In this document: positions 1 to 6,124 of the stretch, one piece after another
Layout of the letters: the number at the start of each line of letters is the position of its first letter
How positions within the stretch are numbered: position 1 is the first letter of the stretch
Assembly: GCA_016287555.1 (NCBI GenBank)
Contig: JAEFAK010000017.1
Location: forward strand, 1-15,921
DNA length: 15,921 nt
Origin: Oscillospiraceae bacterium
GTDB taxonomy: Bacteria > Bacillota > Clostridia > Oscillospirales > Oscillospiraceae
Direction of reading: 5' to 3'
Notes under the pieces: generated by a model
Seen by the model: the letters and a program-made list of their open reading frames with translations, nothing else
Told to the model about the DNA's origin: nothing
The model's database searches: none
Translations under genes and position numbers: made by a program

Positions 1-116
1 GCAGCCTCCTGGTCCGGCTCCGAAAAAAAGAGTGAATGCAAGACCCCGTCTGTGTTTCTGAAATACCCGTCATGAGCGGTTTTGATCCCAGGTGACACGC
101 ATAAAGGCTCAGTCAC
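1..116 (-). other. possible 5' fragment of an unrecognised reading frame at the left edge
   Basis: On the minus strand a frame is open from a GTG at 116-114 to the window edge, about 38 codons, containing stretches such as GIKTAHDGYFRNTDG and LHSLFFSEPD. The GTG overlaps the stop of the neighbouring gene (TGA at 111-109), as in translational coupling, but there is no convincing ribosome binding site in front of it. I do not recognise the peptide. It could equally be untranslated sequence downstream of the zinc-ribbon gene; the fragment is too short to decide. Confidence 0.2.
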
Positions 117-1308
117 CGATGTCCATCAAGCCTGTTATGAAACTCAGTTCCGGTCTGCTGTAACACGTACATTCAAGCTGCAGCTTCTGATCCGCGCCGG
201 TATCCGAATCATGCGTTTCAGCGTTATACTGGCAATAAGCCGGAATAAACACATCGACCCAGATACTGTCGTGATCGGTTTTTGTATTTGACGTATAGGT
301 TTCGACCTGAAAATCATCGGCGCCGGAGTTGGTGATCTGGATATAAGTCTTTTCGCCCTCGCCGTAAACGGAGAAGACCAGACCGTTGTTTTCAAACAGG
401 ATATCGCCTTTTATCTCAGGCTCCCGCACGGTATAATCGGCGTCCGTTTCAAACACCCTGGCTTCTGCCTGTAGATCCGTGGAGGAATAATCTTTCCCCG
501 TAAAGTGCGCGTTGTATATCACAAGGGATTTCAGAGCTTCGTCCCCGCAGTAATAGTACGGGATGTCCAGAATCCTTACGATCTGCTTCCTCGGGCCGAT
601 CTCTTCATAGAATATGCTGTCGAAGCACCTGCCGTTTGCGGCGGCGGGATACATCACGAGGCTGCCTTTTTTCTTTTCCGGATTCGTGATCACGACTTCT
701 ATCTCATATGAGAACTCGGTCTCTCCCAGGTAATCTTCCTTTTTGACGTAGATATCCCCGAATTCGACCCTTATGCCGTCGCTGTCGCCTATCAGCTTTT
801 CAGTGAACGAGTAGCCTGCGGGCGAATAATCGCTGCCGACCTTTTCCGAACGGTTCGGCTGTGCCGCGGTCGTGACCAGACCGATGACGAGCATCGCGAC
901 GAAGAGAGCCGTGACGACGCCGAAGGCTATAAGGATGTTCCGCACCTTTTTCAACCTTTCGGCGTTCAGGGCTCTGACATCGTCCCTGTTATCCTCGATC
1001 CCGGAAGCGATGCGGATCTCCATTTCCTTTTCATCGACGCCGATACGGTTTTTCCACTCCCCGTCTTCACCGTAAGACGCGCCGCACTGCGGGCATGTCT
1101 TATACCTGGTCGTATCTATGGTAAAACCGCAGTAGTCGCAGGTCAGCGTGGTATCGGTCTTCAGAGAGTACTCGACCGCCTGTTCCGTTATTTTCCTTAC
1201 CGCGTCTCTGCCCAGATATTTTTTCTTCGTGCGGTTTATCTGGACCGTATACACCAGAAGCAAAACGATCGCCGTGAAAAAAGCCACAGCCGCGAGAATA
1301 AAAAACAT
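109..1308 (-). CDS. zinc-ribbon membrane protein of unknown function
   Basis: About 399 residues. The start is placed at the ATG at 1308-1306 because AGGTG lies about 9 bases upstream and the protein then begins directly with a membrane segment (FFILAAVAFFTAIVLLLVY, residues 2-20); the longer open frame upstream adds an arginine-rich, unlikely N-terminus. Residues 57-75 hold two Cys pairs (CDYC at 57-60, CPQC at 72-75), a zinc-ribbon knuckle. A second hydrophobic segment follows at about 124-147 (NILIAFGVVTALFVAML). The remaining ~250 residues are polar, with many Tyr, Asp and Glu, and probably lie outside the membrane as a beta-rich domain. The inferred topology puts the zinc ribbon in the cytoplasmic loop. 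I recognise no family beyond the ribbon and no function can be assigned. Base composition is lower in GC than the transporter gene next to it. Confidence 0.8.
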   Translation of the reverse strand: MFFILAAVAFFTAIVLLLVYTVQINRTKKKYLGRDAVRKITEQAVEYSLKTDTTLTCDYCGFTIDTTRYKTCPQCGASYGEDGEWKNRIGVDEKEMEIRIASGIEDNRDDVRALNAERLKKVRNILIAFGVVTALFVAMLVIGLVTTAAQPNRSEKVGSDYSPAGYSFTEKLIGDSDGIRVEFGDIYVKKEDYLGETEFSYEIEVVITNPEKKKGSLVMYPAAANGRCFDSIFYEEIGPRKQIVRILDIPYYYCGDEALKSLVIYNAHFTGKDYSSTDLQAEARVFETDADYTVREPEIKGDILFENNGLVFSVYGEGEKTYIQITNSGADDFQVETYTSNTKTDHDSIWVDVFIPAYCQYNAETHDSDTGADQKLQLECTCYSRPELSFITGLMDIGD

Positions 1309-1387
1309 TTCTTTTTCACCTGTTCCGTCGAGTGTTGATCGGTAGATAGCATATGGTTTATCCTTACGTACAATAGCATATATCCGG

Positions 1388-1433
1388 CAAAAAGAAAAGC
1401 GCCGGAGGCTGCGGACCCGCAGACTCACGGCGC
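1388..1433 (-). terminator. nested hairpin followed by a T-rich run, minus strand
   Basis: Outer arms GCGCCG (1399-1404) and CGGCGC (1428-1433) enclose an inner hairpin CTGCG/CGCAG (1409-1413, 1418-1422). Read on the minus strand the structure is followed by TTTTCTTTTT (1398 down to 1389), the layout of an intrinsic terminator. It lies about 90 bases beyond the transporter's own terminator-like hairpin, so it is either a second terminator for that transcript or the end of a short unannotated RNA. It lies upstream of the zinc-ribbon gene. The rest of 1309-1563 shows no gene I can support. Confidence 0.5.
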
Positions 1434-1522
1434 GGGCCACAGGCCGCGACGCATAAAAAACAGCAAAGAATGAAAATTCCGGGTACGGTTCTTTTGTCCC
1501 GCTTTTGACTGCTTACTGAACA

Positions 1523-1556
1523 AGAGGCCGCTTCCCGAAGCCGGGAAGCGGCCTTT
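1523..1556 (-). terminator. hairpin downstream of the MFS transporter
   Basis: Thirteen-base perfect arms AGGCCGCTTCCCG (1525-1537) and CGGGAAGCGGCCT (1542-1554) with loop AAGC, extendable by a G-T and an A-T pair. It begins about 10 bases past the transporter stop codon on the minus strand and is followed there by CTTGTT, a modest T-rich tail. It probably ends the transporter transcript. Confidence 0.65.
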
Positions 1557-1563
1557 CTGCGCC

Positions 1564-2820
1564 TTATTGATCGCGGTTGTATATCGCGGAGACGGACTTT
1601 CTGCTGCCGCCTATTATCGCGACCGCGGCGACGGCGTTCATGACCATGAAGCAGGTCAGCACGCCGCGCACGGGGATGACCGTCGTCAGCGCTCCGGCGA
1701 GCAGCTCGCCCGCGAAGGCGCCCGTCGTATTGAGCATGTTGAACGCGCCGTTGAAGCGCCCCTTCTTCTCGTCCGGGACGTAGCTCTGCGTCGAGGATAT
1801 GCGTATCGTATAGCTCGTGACGCCGCCGAGACCCGTCAGAAAGCACATTATCATCATCAGAGGTATCGCCGTATAGAGATAGAAGCCCTCCAGCAGCGAT
1901 ATAATTATGTAAACCGCAAGGGCGATAGCGTACTTGGCCTTGACGGGGAGATGTATCCTGTAATGCACCGCGCCGCCGACCGCTCGCCCGACGAGGGCCA
2001 TGCCCCAGACGAGCATGTAGATATATTCGCCGTTATCGAAGGTGCCCTTGAAAAACGGCAGCGTTATGACGCTGGAGGCGCCGCCCGCTATGGACGAGAA
2101 CGTGAAATAGACCGCGACGGCGAGAAGTCCCTTCTCGCTGAGCAGGTACTTGAACCCCTCTTTGATATCGCGCAGCAGGCGCTTTCCGGAGGCGGGCGTA
2201 TCCTCCTCGAGCTTTCGCTTTTCGATGTACTTTTCCTCCGCGCCTATGCGCGTCTCCATGACGGCCGCGATGAAGAAGCAGACGGCGTTGACGCCGAGCA
2301 GCGGCGCTATGCCGACGAGGTTGTAAAAATACGTCGAGACGGGGACCATGACCGCCGAGAGCGTTTCGAGCAGGCTGGATATCGAGTAGGCCTTGGAGTA
2401 GTTGCCCTCGGTTATCAGCAGGGGATAGAAGCTCTCGAAGGCGACCATGTAGATGCTGTTTATCGATCCGAGTATGAAGGCGTAGATGGCAAAGAGCACG
2501 AAGCTGAACATGCCTCGCCATATGAGCAGGGCGACGAGCGCGTAGAGTCCGGCGGAGATGAAGTCGAGCGTGTATATCGTCTTCTTGCGCGAGAACCTGT
2601 CGAGTATCGCGCCGGAGAAGATGGGCATTATTATCTGAGGCAGCGTGAAAATGGCGACGTAGATCGCGAAGAAAAGGGGCGACTGGGTATAGTCGAGCAC
2701 CATCAGGCTCAGCGCGAAGCCTGACATGGCGTTTCCGAACATGGACACGACGCTGCCGAGGGTTATGATCGTGAAGTCCTTCGTCCAGAGAGTATTCGGA
2801 TTTTTCTCCCTTCCTGCCAT
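1564..2820 (-). CDS. MFS transporter, MefA-like (major facilitator superfamily)
   Basis: A 418-residue membrane protein with the run of hydrophobic segments expected for twelve transmembrane helices. It resembles the macrolide-efflux-like (MefA-type) branch of the major facilitator superfamily, proton-driven exporters of small molecules. Residues 70-80 (GAILDRFSRKK) match the motif A loop between helices 2 and 3, and the N-terminus (WTKDFTIITLGSVVSMFGNA) is typical of this branch. The start is the ATG at 2820-2818, with AGGAG a few bases upstream and a full promoter beyond. The open frame continues upstream to 3129, but that part is the complement of tRNA-Leu and is not coding. The gene stands alone, divergent from tRNA-Leu. 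The substrate cannot be read from sequence; a drug or metabolite exporter is likely, and resistance should not be assumed. Confidence 0.9.
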   Translation of the reverse strand: MAGREKNPNTLWTKDFTIITLGSVVSMFGNAMSGFALSLMVLDYTQSPLFFAIYVAIFTLPQIIMPIFSGAILDRFSRKKTIYTLDFISAGLYALVALLIWRGMFSFVLFAIYAFILGSINSIYMVAFESFYPLLITEGNYSKAYSISSLLETLSAVMVPVSTYFYNLVGIAPLLGVNAVCFFIAAVMETRIGAEEKYIEKRKLEEDTPASGKRLLRDIKEGFKYLLSEKGLLAVAVYFTFSSIAGGASSVITLPFFKGTFDNGEYIYMLVWGMALVGRAVGGAVHYRIHLPVKAKYAIALAVYIIISLLEGFYLYTAIPLMMIMCFLTGLGGVTSYTIRISSTQSYVPDEKKGRFNGAFNMLNTTGAFAGELLAGALTTVIPVRGVLTCFMVMNAVAAVAIIGGSRKSVSAIYNRDQ

Positions 2821-2859
2821 TTCTTCTCCTTTGGAAAGTATTGCCTGCGCGGCTGCGCC

Positions 2860-2888
2860 ATTATAGCAGAGGCGAGCGCGATTTTCAA
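2860..2888 (-). promoter_or_regulatory. sigma-A-type promoter of the MFS transporter
   Basis: On the minus strand TTGAAA (2888-2883), a 17-base spacer and a perfect TATAAT (2865-2860), about 40 bases before the transporter ATG. It is back to back with the tRNA-Leu promoter. Confidence 0.75.
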
Positions 2889-2926
2889 TATGAGTTTTTC
2901 GGCAGGCCAGATCTCCTCCGTGCAGA

Positions 2927-2955
2927 TTGACGGCGGAGCCGCGAGGTGCTATAAT
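2927..2955 (+). promoter_or_regulatory. promoter of tRNA-Leu
   Basis: TTGACG (2927-2932), a 17-base spacer and a perfect TATAAT (2950-2955). Transcription would start near 2962, only about five bases before the mature tRNA, so the 5' leader is very short. Confidence 0.85.
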
Positions 2956-2966
2956 CAAGCCCGCGG

Positions 2967-3053
2967 GCCGGCGTGGTGGAACTGGCAGACACCCGGGACT
3001 TAAAATCCCGTATCCGATAGGATGTACGGGTTCGACCCCCGTCGCCGGCACCA
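2967..3053 (+). tRNA. tRNA-Leu (anticodon UAA)
   Basis: Acceptor arms GCCGGCG (2967-2973) and CGCCGGC (3043-3049) pair perfectly, followed by discriminator A and an encoded CCA (3051-3053). The anticodon stem CGGGA/TCCCG encloses loop CTTAAAA with anticodon TAA at 3001-3003, which reads UUA. The T arm is ACGGG-TTCGACC-CCCGT. A long variable arm (ATCC-GATA-GGAT) marks a class II tRNA, as expected for leucine. Confidence 0.97.
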
Positions 3054-3097
3054 GAAAGAGGGAAATCCGAACAGGATTTCCCTCTTTCTGGTGCCGG
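3045..3097 (+). terminator. 24-bp perfect inverted repeat overlapping the 3' end of tRNA-Leu
   Basis: Positions 3045-3068 pair without mismatch with 3074-3097 around a five-base loop (GAACA). The 5' arm begins inside the tRNA and includes CCGGCACCA, the last nine bases of the mature molecule. There is no clean T-run after the hairpin, but the 3' arm itself is rich in T. It is likely the transcription end or a processing signal for the tRNA. A second, smaller hairpin follows (ATGAGCGA 3103-3110 with TCGCTCAT 3122-3129). Confidence 0.7.
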
Positions 3098-3170
3098 GCC
3101 TGATGAGCGAGTTTATCCGCTTCGCTCATATGGAAGATCGCGCATACATCTCCGAAAAAACAAAAAGCGG

Positions 3171-3199
3171 TTGCGGCGGGGAAACGAAAGTAGTATAAT
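3171..3199 (+). promoter_or_regulatory. promoter of the phosphoesterase gene cluster
   Basis: TTGCGG (3171-3176), a 17-base spacer and a perfect TATAAT (3194-3199), with transcription expected near 3206 and the first ATG at 3234. The same TTGCGG-N17-TATAAT pattern recurs in front of pepF. Confidence 0.75.
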
Positions 3200-3233
3200 C
3201 TGATGAAAGACAGGGAAAGGAGAGGTCCCGCGA

Positions 3234-3836
3234 ATGCGCATTCTGGCCGTGTCCGACGTTGAGAGCAATTTCATATGGGATCACTTCGACCCGGAGGTCT
3301 TTTCGGGGATAGATTTCATCATCTCCTGCGGGGATCTGAAGGCCTCGTATCTCTCCTTCATCGTCTCGATGATACCCGCGCCGCTCTTCTACGTCCACGG
3401 CAACCATGACACGGACTACCTGCGCAAGCCGCCCGAGGGCTGCGTCGATATAGACGGGCGCCTCATAAGCTATCGCGGGCTGCGCATAGGCGGGCTCGGC
3501 GGCTGCCTGGGCTCTTCGCCCGAGCCCTTCCAGTTCACGGAGCTGGAGATGGCGAGAAGGGCCAAGCGGTTTGCGGGCGAGATAAAGAAAAAGCGCGGGA
3601 TAGACATCTTCGTTTCCCATGCCGCGCCCCTCGGCTTCGGCGACGGGGACGACGCTTTCCATCAGGGCTTCGCCGCGTTCCATACCCTCGATACCCTGCA
3701 TGAGCCGAGGCTCCATTTCTTCGGCCATAAGCACCTTTCGGGCTCTCCGGTCAATAAAAAGGCCGTCATGAAGCTCGGAAATACGACGCTGGTAAACGCG
3801 ACCGGATACCGGATCGTGGATATAGACGAACTTTAA
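3234..3836 (+). CDS. calcineurin-like metallophosphoesterase
   Basis: A 200-residue protein with the metal-binding motifs of the calcineurin-like phosphoesterase superfamily in order: SDVES (7-11), CGDL (32-35), GNHD (56-59), SHAAP (128-132) and GHKH (164-167). These enzymes use two metal ions to hydrolyse phosphoesters. The first motif reads D-x-E where most of the superfamily has D-x-H, so Glu10 stands where a histidine ligand normally sits. At 200 residues it is a single-domain cytoplasmic enzyme with no signal peptide. The ATG at 3234 is preceded by AGGAGAGG at a suitable distance. The alcohol dehydrogenase follows only 24 bases after the stop, so the two are probably co-transcribed. The substrate is unknown. 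Confidence 0.9.
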   Translation: MRILAVSDVESNFIWDHFDPEVFSGIDFIISCGDLKASYLSFIVSMIPAPLFYVHGNHDTDYLRKPPEGCVDIDGRLISYRGLRIGGLGGCLGSSPEPFQFTELEMARRAKRFAGEIKKKRGIDIFVSHAAPLGFGDGDDAFHQGFAAFHTLDTLHEPRLHFFGHKHLSGSPVNKKAVMKLGNTTLVNATGYRIVDIDEL

Positions 3837-3860
3837 TTTTTCGGATAGGAGCGTGTTTTT

Positions 3861-4964
3861 ATGAAGATCAAAGCCGCAGTCTGCCGTGAAGCGGGCGCCC
3901 TCGCCCTTGAGGAAGTCGAGCTCGCAGCGCCCAAGATGGGCGAGATACTCGTCAAAATGGTCGCCAGCGGCGTCTGCCATACCGACGCCGCCGCAAGAAA
4001 CCTCTTCATCCCCGCCATTCTCCCGATGGTCCTCGGCCATGAGGGCGTCGGCGTCGTCGAATCCGTCGGCGAAGGCGTGACCGAGCTCGCCCCCGGCGAC
4101 AAGGTCATCATCAGCTTCCCCTATTGCGGCGAGTGCGACTACTGCCGCGAGGGCCATCCCTACGCCTGCGAGGACAGCTTCCACCTCTTCTTCCACGGCA
4201 AGTATAAGGACGGCACCACCCGCATCACCGGCGCCGACGGGACCGAGATAGGCTCCCTCTTCGGCCAGGGCTCGTTCGCGACATACGCCGTCTGCGACGC
4301 CTCCAGCGCAGTCAAGGTCGACGTCGGCATCGAGGACCTCAAGGCCCTCTGCTCGCTCGGCTGCGGCATCCAGACCGGCGCCGGCGCCGTGCTCAACCGC
4401 ATGGCTCCGAGGCCCGGCACCTCCATCGTCGTCTTCGGCTGCGGCGCCGTCGGCATCGCCGCGATCATGGCCGCGAAGATAGCCGGCTGCTCGACGATCA
4501 TCGGCGTCGACATAGTCCCCTCGAGGCTGCAGCTCGCGCTGGAATGCGGCGCGACCCACGTCATCAACGGCAGGGACTTCGATGACGTTCCCGCCGAGAT
4601 AAAGCGCATCTGCGGCGGCAAGGGCGCTCACTACGCGCTCGAGGCCTCCGGCGTCCCCGCGCTCGGCCTGCAGATGCTCGATTCCATGCGCCGCGAGGGC
4701 CTCGCCGTCATCGTCTCCGTCATGGGCGACCAGAGGATGAACGTCCTCATCGAGAACCAGATCATGAGCCCGAGCGTCACGCTCGCCGGCATAGTCGAGG
4801 GCGGCTCTAACCCGAAGGTGTTCATCCCCGAGCTCGTCAGGTACTATAAGGAGGGCAAGCTCCCCGTCGGCAAGCTCGCCAAATATTATAAGTTCGAGGA
4901 CTTCGAGCAGGCCTTTGAGGACAGCCACAACGGCAGCGTCATCAAGCCCGTCCTCGTATTCTGA
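3861..4964 (+). CDS. zinc-dependent alcohol dehydrogenase (medium-chain family, aryl-alcohol-type)
   Basis: A 367-residue enzyme of the medium-chain dehydrogenase/reductase family, which interconverts alcohols and aldehydes or ketones using NAD(P). Catalytic zinc ligands are visible as Cys39 (GVCHTD), His60-Glu61 (GHEG) and Cys168 (GCGIQTGAG). The structural zinc lobe has Cys89, Cys92, Cys95 and Cys103. The Rossmann motif GCGAVG is at 193-198 and Asp217 at the end of the second strand suggests NAD rather than NADP. The overall pattern is closest to the aryl-alcohol/class-III-like group, but the substrate is not settled. AGGAG lies nine bases before the ATG. The gene uses ATC and CTC codons much more than its neighbours, which prefer ATA for Ile, and this points to high expression. 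It is likely co-transcribed with the phosphoesterase. Confidence 0.93.
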   Translation: MKIKAAVCREAGALALEEVELAAPKMGEILVKMVASGVCHTDAAARNLFIPAILPMVLGHEGVGVVESVGEGVTELAPGDKVIISFPYCGECDYCREGHPYACEDSFHLFFHGKYKDGTTRITGADGTEIGSLFGQGSFATYAVCDASSAVKVDVGIEDLKALCSLGCGIQTGAGAVLNRMAPRPGTSIVVFGCGAVGIAAIMAAKIAGCSTIIGVDIVPSRLQLALECGATHVINGRDFDDVPAEIKRICGGKGAHYALEASGVPALGLQMLDSMRREGLAVIVSVMGDQRMNVLIENQIMSPSVTLAGIVEGGSNPKVFIPELVRYYKEGKLPVGKLAKYYKFEDFEQAFEDSHNGSVIKPVLVF

Positions 4965-4979
4965 GATCAATAAGACCGC

Positions 4980-5011
4980 ATGCGGCGGGTGCCATCGCGC
5001 ACCCGCCGCAT
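4980..5011 (+). repeat. GC-rich hairpin between the dehydrogenase and the aldolase
   Basis: Arms TGCGGCGGGTGC (4981-4992) and GCACCCGCCGCA (4999-5010) pair perfectly around CATCGC, with one further A-T pair outside. No T-run follows, so it is a poor intrinsic terminator; it may instead stabilise the upstream mRNA end or act as a processing or partial-termination site inside the operon. Confidence 0.6.
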
Positions 5012-5038
5012 CGTCGGTAATGGGAAAGAGGAGAGAAT

Positions 5039-6070
5039 ATGATCCATTTTGAATGCGATTATACAGAGGGCGCCTGCCCGGAGATAATCGCCCGCCTGAC
5101 CGAGACGAACATGCTCCAGACAGCGGGCTACGGCGAGGACGAATTCTGCGCCTCGGCCGCGGATAAGATAAGAAGGCTCTGCCAGTCGCCGGACGCGGCC
5201 GTGCATTTCCTCGTCGGCGGCACGCAGACAAACGCGACGGTGATCTCCGCGGCGCTGCGCCCGCATCAGGGCCCGCTCTGCGCCGTCACGGGGCATATAA
5301 ACGCCCATGAGACGGGCGCCGTCGAGGCGACGGGGCACAAAGTCCTGCCTCTCCCGTCGACAGACGGGAAGATACGCGCCGCACAGATAGCCGAATACGT
5401 CGAGGCGCACATGCACGACTCGGCCTTCGAGCACATGGTGCGCCCCGGCATGGTCTATATCTCCCACCCGACCGAGAACGGGACGATATACTCCCGCGCC
5501 GAGCTGGAGGAGATAGCCTCGACCTGCCGCAGATACGGGCTGTATCTCTTCGTCGACGGCGCCCGCCTCGGCTACGGGCTCGCGGCCGAGGGCGCGGATT
5601 TGACCCTTCCCGACCTCGCGCGGCTGACGGACGTCTTTTATATAGGCGGGACGAAGGTCGGCGCGCTCTTCGGCGAGGCCGTCGTCATTACAAATTTCGC
5701 CCTCAAGCAGGATTTCCGCTATCTTATAAAGCGCCACGGCGGCATGCTCGCCAAGGGCCGTCTTCTCGGGCTGCAGTTCGATACGCTTATGACGAACGGG
5801 CTGTATGAGCGCATCTCCGGGCATGCGATAAGGCTCGCGATGAAGCTCCGCGCGGGAATAAAGGAGGCGGGCTTCCCGTTTGCCTTCGAGTCTCCGACGA
5901 ACCAGCAGTTCCCGGTCCTGCCGGACGCGCTGCTTGAGCGCCTTTCGAAGAAGTATTCATACTCCGTTTGGGGCAAGCCCGACGCGGAGCACACGACCGT
6001 CCGCTTCTGCACGAGCTGGGCCACGCGCGAGGAGAACGTCGACGCCCTCATCGCAGACCTCAAAGCGTAA
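5039..6070 (+). CDS. threonine aldolase family PLP-dependent lyase
   Basis: A 343-residue, fold-type I PLP enzyme of the low-specificity threonine aldolase/beta-eliminating lyase family. Known members split L-threonine or allo-threonine into glycine and acetaldehyde. Visible landmarks are the GGTQTN phosphate-binding stretch (60-65), His90 in the HINAHETGA segment that would stack on the cofactor, Asp173 and Arg176 in FVDGARLGYG, and the Schiff-base Lys206 in YIGGTKVGA. Length is typical of the family. The ATG at 5039 has GAGGAG just upstream. It lies 74 bases after the dehydrogenase with a hairpin between, so partial co-transcription is plausible. Threonine cleavage is the best guess; related lyases act on other beta-hydroxy amino acids. 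Confidence 0.87.
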   Translation: MIHFECDYTEGACPEIIARLTETNMLQTAGYGEDEFCASAADKIRRLCQSPDAAVHFLVGGTQTNATVISAALRPHQGPLCAVTGHINAHETGAVEATGHKVLPLPSTDGKIRAAQIAEYVEAHMHDSAFEHMVRPGMVYISHPTENGTIYSRAELEEIASTCRRYGLYLFVDGARLGYGLAAEGADLTLPDLARLTDVFYIGGTKVGALFGEAVVITNFALKQDFRYLIKRHGGMLAKGRLLGLQFDTLMTNGLYERISGHAIRLAMKLRAGIKEAGFPFAFESPTNQQFPVLPDALLERLSKKYSYSVWGKPDAEHTTVRFCTSWATREENVDALIADLKA

Positions 6071-6079
6071 ATAATAAAG

Positions 6080-6115
6080 AAAAACGCCCGCATGGCTGTC
6101 CATGCGGGCGTTTTT
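6080..6115. terminator. bidirectional terminator between the aldolase and pepF
   Basis: Sixteen-base perfect arms AAAAACGCCCGCATGG (6080-6095) and CCATGCGGGCGTTTTT (6100-6115), loop CTGT. It has T-runs in both directions and sits ten bases from each of the two convergent stop codons, so it serves both genes. Confidence 0.93.
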
Positions 6116-6124
6116 GTGCTTTGC

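Noticed and set aside
2821..3129. N-terminal extension of the transporter reading frame to 3129
   Set aside because: It reads through the complement of tRNA-Leu and the long hairpin. The ATG at 2820 has a good ribosome binding site and promoter, and the remaining 418 residues match transporter length.
3045..3130. Possible phage or island attachment site at tRNA-Leu
   Set aside because: The copy of the tRNA end is inverted rather than direct, and no integrase or second copy lies nearby.
3126..5231. 701-codon open frame on the minus strand opposite the phosphoesterase and dehydrogenase
   Set aside because: The plus strand carries two clear enzymes with full motif sets. The minus frame is a GC-rich shadow with repetitive Asp, Ala, Gly and Glu.
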